From positions 5,828,001 to 5,892,000 of the forward strand of contig NZ_CP109435.1 in assembly GCF_036227125.1 (NCBI RefSeq): a stretch of DNA of 64,000 nucleotides, read 5' to 3'. The notes beneath the pieces were generated by a model that was not told the DNA's origin, made no database searches, and saw nothing but the letters and a program-made list of their open reading frames with translations. Positions 61,175 to 64,000 of this stretch are shown here, one piece after another (position 1 is the first letter of the stretch; the number at the start of each line of letters is the position of its first letter). The DNA comes from Streptomyces sp. NBC_01485 (GTDB taxonomy: Bacteria > Actinomycetota > Actinomycetes > Streptomycetales > Streptomycetaceae). A program made the position numbers and the translations under genes.

Positions 61175-61807
61175 GTGGCCGCCAAGCCGCCCGTGGCCAA
61201 GCGCCTTGTCGTGCTGGTCTCCGGATCCGGTACGAATCTGCAGGCTCTCCTCGACGGCATCGCGGCCGTCGGAGTCGAGGCCTACGGCGCTGAGATCGTG
61301 GCCGTCGGGGCCGACCGGGACGGTGTCGAGGGGCTCGCCCGTGCCGAGCGGGCCGGGATTCCCACGTTCGTCCGCCGGGTCAAGGACTTCGGCACCCGGG
61401 AGGAGTGGGACGCCGCGCTCGCCGAGGCGGTGGCCGCTCACGAGCCCGACCTCGTCGTCTCCGCCGGGTTCATGAAGATCGTGGGGAAAGAGTTCCTGGC
61501 GCGGTTCGGGGGGCGGGTCGTGAACACGCACCCGGCCCTGCTGCCCAGTTTTCCGGGGGCCCACGGGGTGCGGGACGCGCTCGCGTACGGCGCTCGGGTC
61601 ACCGGCTGCACCGTCCACTTCGTCGACGACGGTGTCGACACCGGACCGATCATCGCCCAGGGCGTGGTCGAGGTCCGGGACGAGGACGACGAGAGCGCTC
61701 TGCACGAGCGCATCAAGGAAGTCGAGCGAAGGCTGCTCGTCGAGGTCGTGGGGCGGCTCGCCCGCAACGGCTATCGCATTGAGGGACGAAAGGTAGTTAT
61801 CCAGTGA
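61175..61807 (+). CDS. purN: phosphoribosylglycinamide formyltransferase
   Basis: Formylates GAR with 10-formyl-THF in purine synthesis. The protein has 210 residues. It has V-L-V-S-G-S-G-T-N-L-Q-A-L (phosphate loop), F-M-K-I-V-G, N-T-H-P-A-L-L-P-S-F-P-G (catalytic Asn and His) and V-D-T-G-P-I-I-A-Q (catalytic Asp). GTG 61175 is chosen as a match to the family length. Its last codons overlap purH by four bases (GTGA), so the two are translationally coupled. Confidence 0.95.
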   Translation: MAAKPPVAKRLVVLVSGSGTNLQALLDGIAAVGVEAYGAEIVAVGADRDGVEGLARAERAGIPTFVRRVKDFGTREEWDAALAEAVAAHEPDLVVSAGFMKIVGKEFLARFGGRVVNTHPALLPSFPGAHGVRDALAYGARVTGCTVHFVDDGVDTGPIIAQGVVEVRDEDDESALHERIKEVERRLLVEVVGRLARNGYRIEGRKVVIQ

Positions 61808-63399
61808 CCGCCGACAGCGACAGCAACAGCACTGTCACGGCTGCGAGCAGCAAGCGGGGCATCCGTCGCGCGCTCGTCAGCGTCTACGACAAGACCGGTC
61901 TGGAAGAGCTCGCGCGCGGGCTGCACGAAGGCGGCGTCGAGCTCGTCTCCACCGGGTCCACCGCCTCCCGTATCGCCGCCGCCGGCGTCCCCGTCACCAA
62001 GGTCGAGGAGCTCACCGGCTTCCCCGAGTGCCTGGACGGCCGGGTCAAGACCCTGCACCCCAAGGTGCACGCCGGCATCCTCGCCGACCTGCGGCTGGAG
62101 AGCCACCGTGAGCAGCTCGCCGAGCTGGGCGTCGAGCCGTTCGACCTGGTCGTCGTCAACCTCTACCCGTTCCGCGAGACCGTCGCCTCGGGTGCCTCGG
62201 CGGACGAGTGCGTCGAGCAGATCGACATCGGCGGGCCGTCCATGGTGCGCGCCGCCGCCAAGAACCACCCGTCGGTGGCCGTGGTCACCAGCCCCGCGCG
62301 GTACGGCGACGTCCTCGCGGCCGTGCGGGACGGCGGGTTCGACCTCGCCGCCCGCAAGCGGCTCGCCGCCGAGGCCTTCCAGCACACGGCCGCCTACGAC
62401 GTGGCCGTCGCCTCCTGGTTCGCCTCCTCCTACGCGCCCGTCGACGAGTCGAGGTTCCCCGACTTCCTCGGCGGCACCTGGGAGCGCAAGAGCACCCTCC
62501 GTTACGGCGAGAACCCGCACCAGCCCGCCGCGCTCTACGTCGACGGCGGTGGCGCCGGTCTCGCGCAGGCCGAGCAGTTGCACGGCAAGGAGATGTCGTA
62601 CAACAACTACACGGACACGGACGCCGCGCACCGTGCCGCCTACGACCACGCCGAGCCGGCCGTCGCGATCATCAAGCACGCCAACCCGTGCGGGATCGCG
62701 GTCGGCGCGGACGTCGCGGAGGCGCACCGCAAGGCGCACGCGTGTGACCCGCTGTCGGCCTTCGGCGGCGTCATCGCCGTGAACCGGCCGGTCAGCAAGG
62801 AGATGGCGGAGCAGGTCGCGGAGATCTTCACCGAGGTCATCGTCGCGCCGGACTACGAGGAGGGGGCCCTCGAAGCCCTCGCCAAGAAGAAGAACATCCG
62901 CGTGCTGAAGGCCCCCGCCGGTCCTTCCAGCACCGTCGAGCTGAAGCCCATCGGCGGCGGCGCGCTGCTCCAGGTCGCCGACCGGCTCCAGGCCGACGGC
63001 GACGACCCGGCCGCCTGGACCCTCGCGACCGGCGAGGCCCTCAGCCCGGCCGAGCTTGCGGAACTCTCCTTCGCCTGGAAGGCGTGCCGGGCCGTCAAGT
63101 CCAACGCCATCCTGATCGCCAAGGACGGCGCGTCGGTCGGCGTCGGCATGGGCCAGGTCAACCGGGTCGACAGCGCGAAGCTGGCCGTCGAGCGCGCCGG
63201 CGCGGAGCGGGCGCGGGGCGCGTACGCCGCCTCCGACGCCTTCTTCCCCTTCCCGGACGGGCTCGAAGTCCTCGTCGAGGCGGGCGTCAAGGCCGTGGTC
63301 CAGCCCGGCGGTTCGGTCCGCGACGAGCTGGTCGTCGAGGCCGCGAAGAAGGCAGGCGTCACGATGTACTTCACCGGGACGCGGCACTTCTTCCACTGA
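61804..63399 (+). CDS. purH: bifunctional AICAR formyltransferase/IMP cyclohydrolase
   Basis: Carries out the last two steps to IMP. The protein has 531 residues. The N-terminal cyclohydrolase domain (A-L-V-S-V-Y-D-K-T-G and D-G-R-V-K-T-L-H-P-K-V-H-A-G) and the C-terminal formyltransferase (R-Y-G-E-N-P-H-Q-P-A and the catalytic K-H-A-N-P-C-G) are intact. It ends Y-F-T-G-T-R-H-F-x-H, the family terminus. Its product IMP is the substrate of the GuaB encoded at the other end of the window. Confidence 0.97.
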   Translation: MTADSDSNSTVTAASSKRGIRRALVSVYDKTGLEELARGLHEGGVELVSTGSTASRIAAAGVPVTKVEELTGFPECLDGRVKTLHPKVHAGILADLRLESHREQLAELGVEPFDLVVVNLYPFRETVASGASADECVEQIDIGGPSMVRAAAKNHPSVAVVTSPARYGDVLAAVRDGGFDLAARKRLAAEAFQHTAAYDVAVASWFASSYAPVDESRFPDFLGGTWERKSTLRYGENPHQPAALYVDGGGAGLAQAEQLHGKEMSYNNYTDTDAAHRAAYDHAEPAVAIIKHANPCGIAVGADVAEAHRKAHACDPLSAFGGVIAVNRPVSKEMAEQVAEIFTEVIVAPDYEEGALEALAKKKNIRVLKAPAGPSSTVELKPIGGGALLQVADRLQADGDDPAAWTLATGEALSPAELAELSFAWKACRAVKSNAILIAKDGASVGVGMGQVNRVDSAKLAVERAGAERARGAYAASDAFFPFPDGLEVLVEAGVKAVVQPGGSVRDELVVEAAKKAGVTMYFTGTRHFFH

Positions 63400-63424
63400 C
63401 ACTGACACTGACACTGACACTGAG
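63395..63424 (+). repeat. ACTGAC tandem repeat at the purH stop codon
   Basis: Four perfect hexamers and a fifth variant (ACTGAG) begin at 63395; the first contains the purH TGA stop (63397-63399). Confidence 0.9.
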
Positions 63425-63438
63425 TTGACGTGTACGTA

Positions 63439-63470
63439 GGGGGCGGTGGCCGGAGACGGCCGCCGCCCCT
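63439..63470. terminator. bidirectional terminator after purH
   Basis: GGGGCGGTGGCCG pairs with CGGCCGCCGCCCC (one T-G wobble), then TTT on the plus strand. It lies between convergent genes. Confidence 0.85.
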
Positions 63471-63471
63471 T

Positions 63472-63840
63472 TCAGCTGTACAGCTCGCACCACACCGTCT
63501 TGCCCGCCGGTGTCAGCCACACGCCCCAGCGGTGTGCGATCGCGTCGAGCAGCAGCAGGCCCCGGCCGGTCTCGTCGTCCGGGGCCGGCTGCCGTGAGAT
63601 GAGCCAGGAGTGGGCGTCGGGGTCGGTGACCTCCAGCCGGGTCCGGCCGCCCGGCGAGCGGAACACGCGGACGGTCACCGGAGTGCCCTCGCCGACATGC
63701 GCGATCACGTTCGTCAGCAACTCACTGACGCAGAGCTGGGCTTCAGGGCAGGGCGCGCCGCCCAGATGCTCGCGCACCGCCTGACGGACCTCGGGGACCG
63801 CCTTCGGGAGCGCGAGCAGGTCGAACACGAGCGGTTTCAC
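63472..63840 (-). CDS. RsbW-type ATP-binding protein (anti-sigma kinase-like)
   Basis: A 122-residue HATPase_c_2 domain. The N box is S-E-L-L-T-N-V-I-A-H, the G1 box is V-T-D-P-D, and G2 is T-G-R-G-L-L-L-L-D. Such single-domain proteins are abundant in Streptomyces and may bind regulators rather than act as kinases. The GTG start overlaps the end of the upstream gene by four bases (GTGA), indicating coupling. Confidence 0.9.
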   Translation of the reverse strand: MKPLVFDLLALPKAVPEVRQAVREHLGGAPCPEAQLCVSELLTNVIAHVGEGTPVTVRVFRSPGGRTRLEVTDPDAHSWLISRQPAPDDETGRGLLLLDAIAHRWGVWLTPAGKTVWCELYS

Positions 63841-64000
63841 CGGTCGGCCGCCTTGCGCAGGACGACGGTCAGGGCGCGGGCGGCGGCCGCGTTGCAGTTG
63901 CCGAGCGCGACGAGGGGCTGCGCGTAGTACGTACTCGCGAAGGTCGGCAGGTCGACGCCGAGAGAGGGGAGCGTGATGCCGTTCGCCGCGAGTGCGGCGC
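63837..64000 (-). CDS. partial gene, C-terminal part of an uncharacterised Streptomyces protein
   Basis: An open frame from the window edge to the TGA at 63837-63839. It includes A-A-N-G-I-T-L-P-S-L-G-V-D and P-L-V-A-L-G-N-C-N-A-A-A-A-R-A-L and ends R-K-A-A-D-R. From memory, similar C-terminal tails with P-L-V-x-L-G-x-C-N belong to small hypothetical proteins paired with RsbW-type ATPases. The 5' end lies outside the window. Confidence 0.6.
   Translation of the reverse strand, partial: AALAANGITLPSLGVDLPTFASTYYAQPLVALGNCNAAAARALTVVLRKAADR

Overview
This is a chromosomal window from a Streptomyces. The evidence is GC content near 70%, strong G/C bias at third codon positions (which produces many long antisense shadow frames), frequent GTG starts, GGAGG-type ribosome binding sites and typical Streptomyces families. 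From memory, the gene order (ECF sigma, guaB, guaB3, glpD, Ser/Thr kinase cluster, chorismate mutase, guaA, pcrA, icmB, sucCD, purN-purH) matches the conserved core of S. coelicolor around guaB to purH. No tRNA, rRNA, prophage, insertion sequence or CRISPR array was seen.

Layout. 1-3.6 kb: a ShbA-like ECF sigma factor, IMP dehydrogenase guaB and its CBS-less paralogue guaB3. 3.6-8.2 kb: a nucleotide-sugar dehydrogenase, glycerol-3-phosphate dehydrogenase and a frameshifted serine beta-lactamase/DD-peptidase-like gene. 8.4-18 kb: five adjacent membrane Ser/Thr kinase-type genes. Three look active, one is a pseudokinase, and one is a remnant with a large internal deletion. They share a similar C-terminal extracytoplasmic domain. 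18-23 kb: an aldehyde dehydrogenase, a GMC oxidoreductase and an LAXTG surface protein. 23.5-25.7 kb: chorismate mutase, preceded by a candidate Phe/Tyr leader-peptide attenuator, divergent from guaA. 25.7-32.5 kb: small accessory and membrane proteins. 32.5-34.8 kb: a PspC-domain sensor kinase and response regulator pair, divergent from a PspC membrane protein. 34.8-44 kb: three cell-wall peptidases around PcrA helicase. One of them (NlpC/P60) lies under a c-di-AMP (ydaO) riboswitch but has Gly in place of its catalytic Cys. 44-46 kb: a lipase and the B12-binding small subunit of isobutyryl-CoA mutase. 46.4-54.5 kb: a divergent locus of DUF5691 and SWIM-protein genes facing a MoxR AAA+ ATPase, DUF5682 and VWA operon. 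This is the most system-like element and resembles E. coli yehLMPQ. 54.8-56.9 kb: sucCD. 57-61 kb: a sigma-factor-like protein with a C-terminal membrane helix, a DUF6350 polytopic protein and a proline-rich membrane protein. 61.2-63.4 kb: purN-purH, coupled. 63.5-64 kb: an RsbW-type ATPase and a partial upstream gene.

Functional themes. Purine synthesis is heavily represented (guaB, guaB3, guaA, purN, purH), alongside central metabolism (sucCD, glpD) and envelope sensing and remodelling (kinases, PspC pair, NlpC/M23 enzymes). Several loci show recent decay: a 2-nt frameshift, an internal kinase deletion, and loss of an active-site Cys. Short tandem repeats and two copies of a dispersed 3'-end palindromic repeat mark many intergenic regions. 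All database-type identifications are from motif recognition and memory; no search was run.
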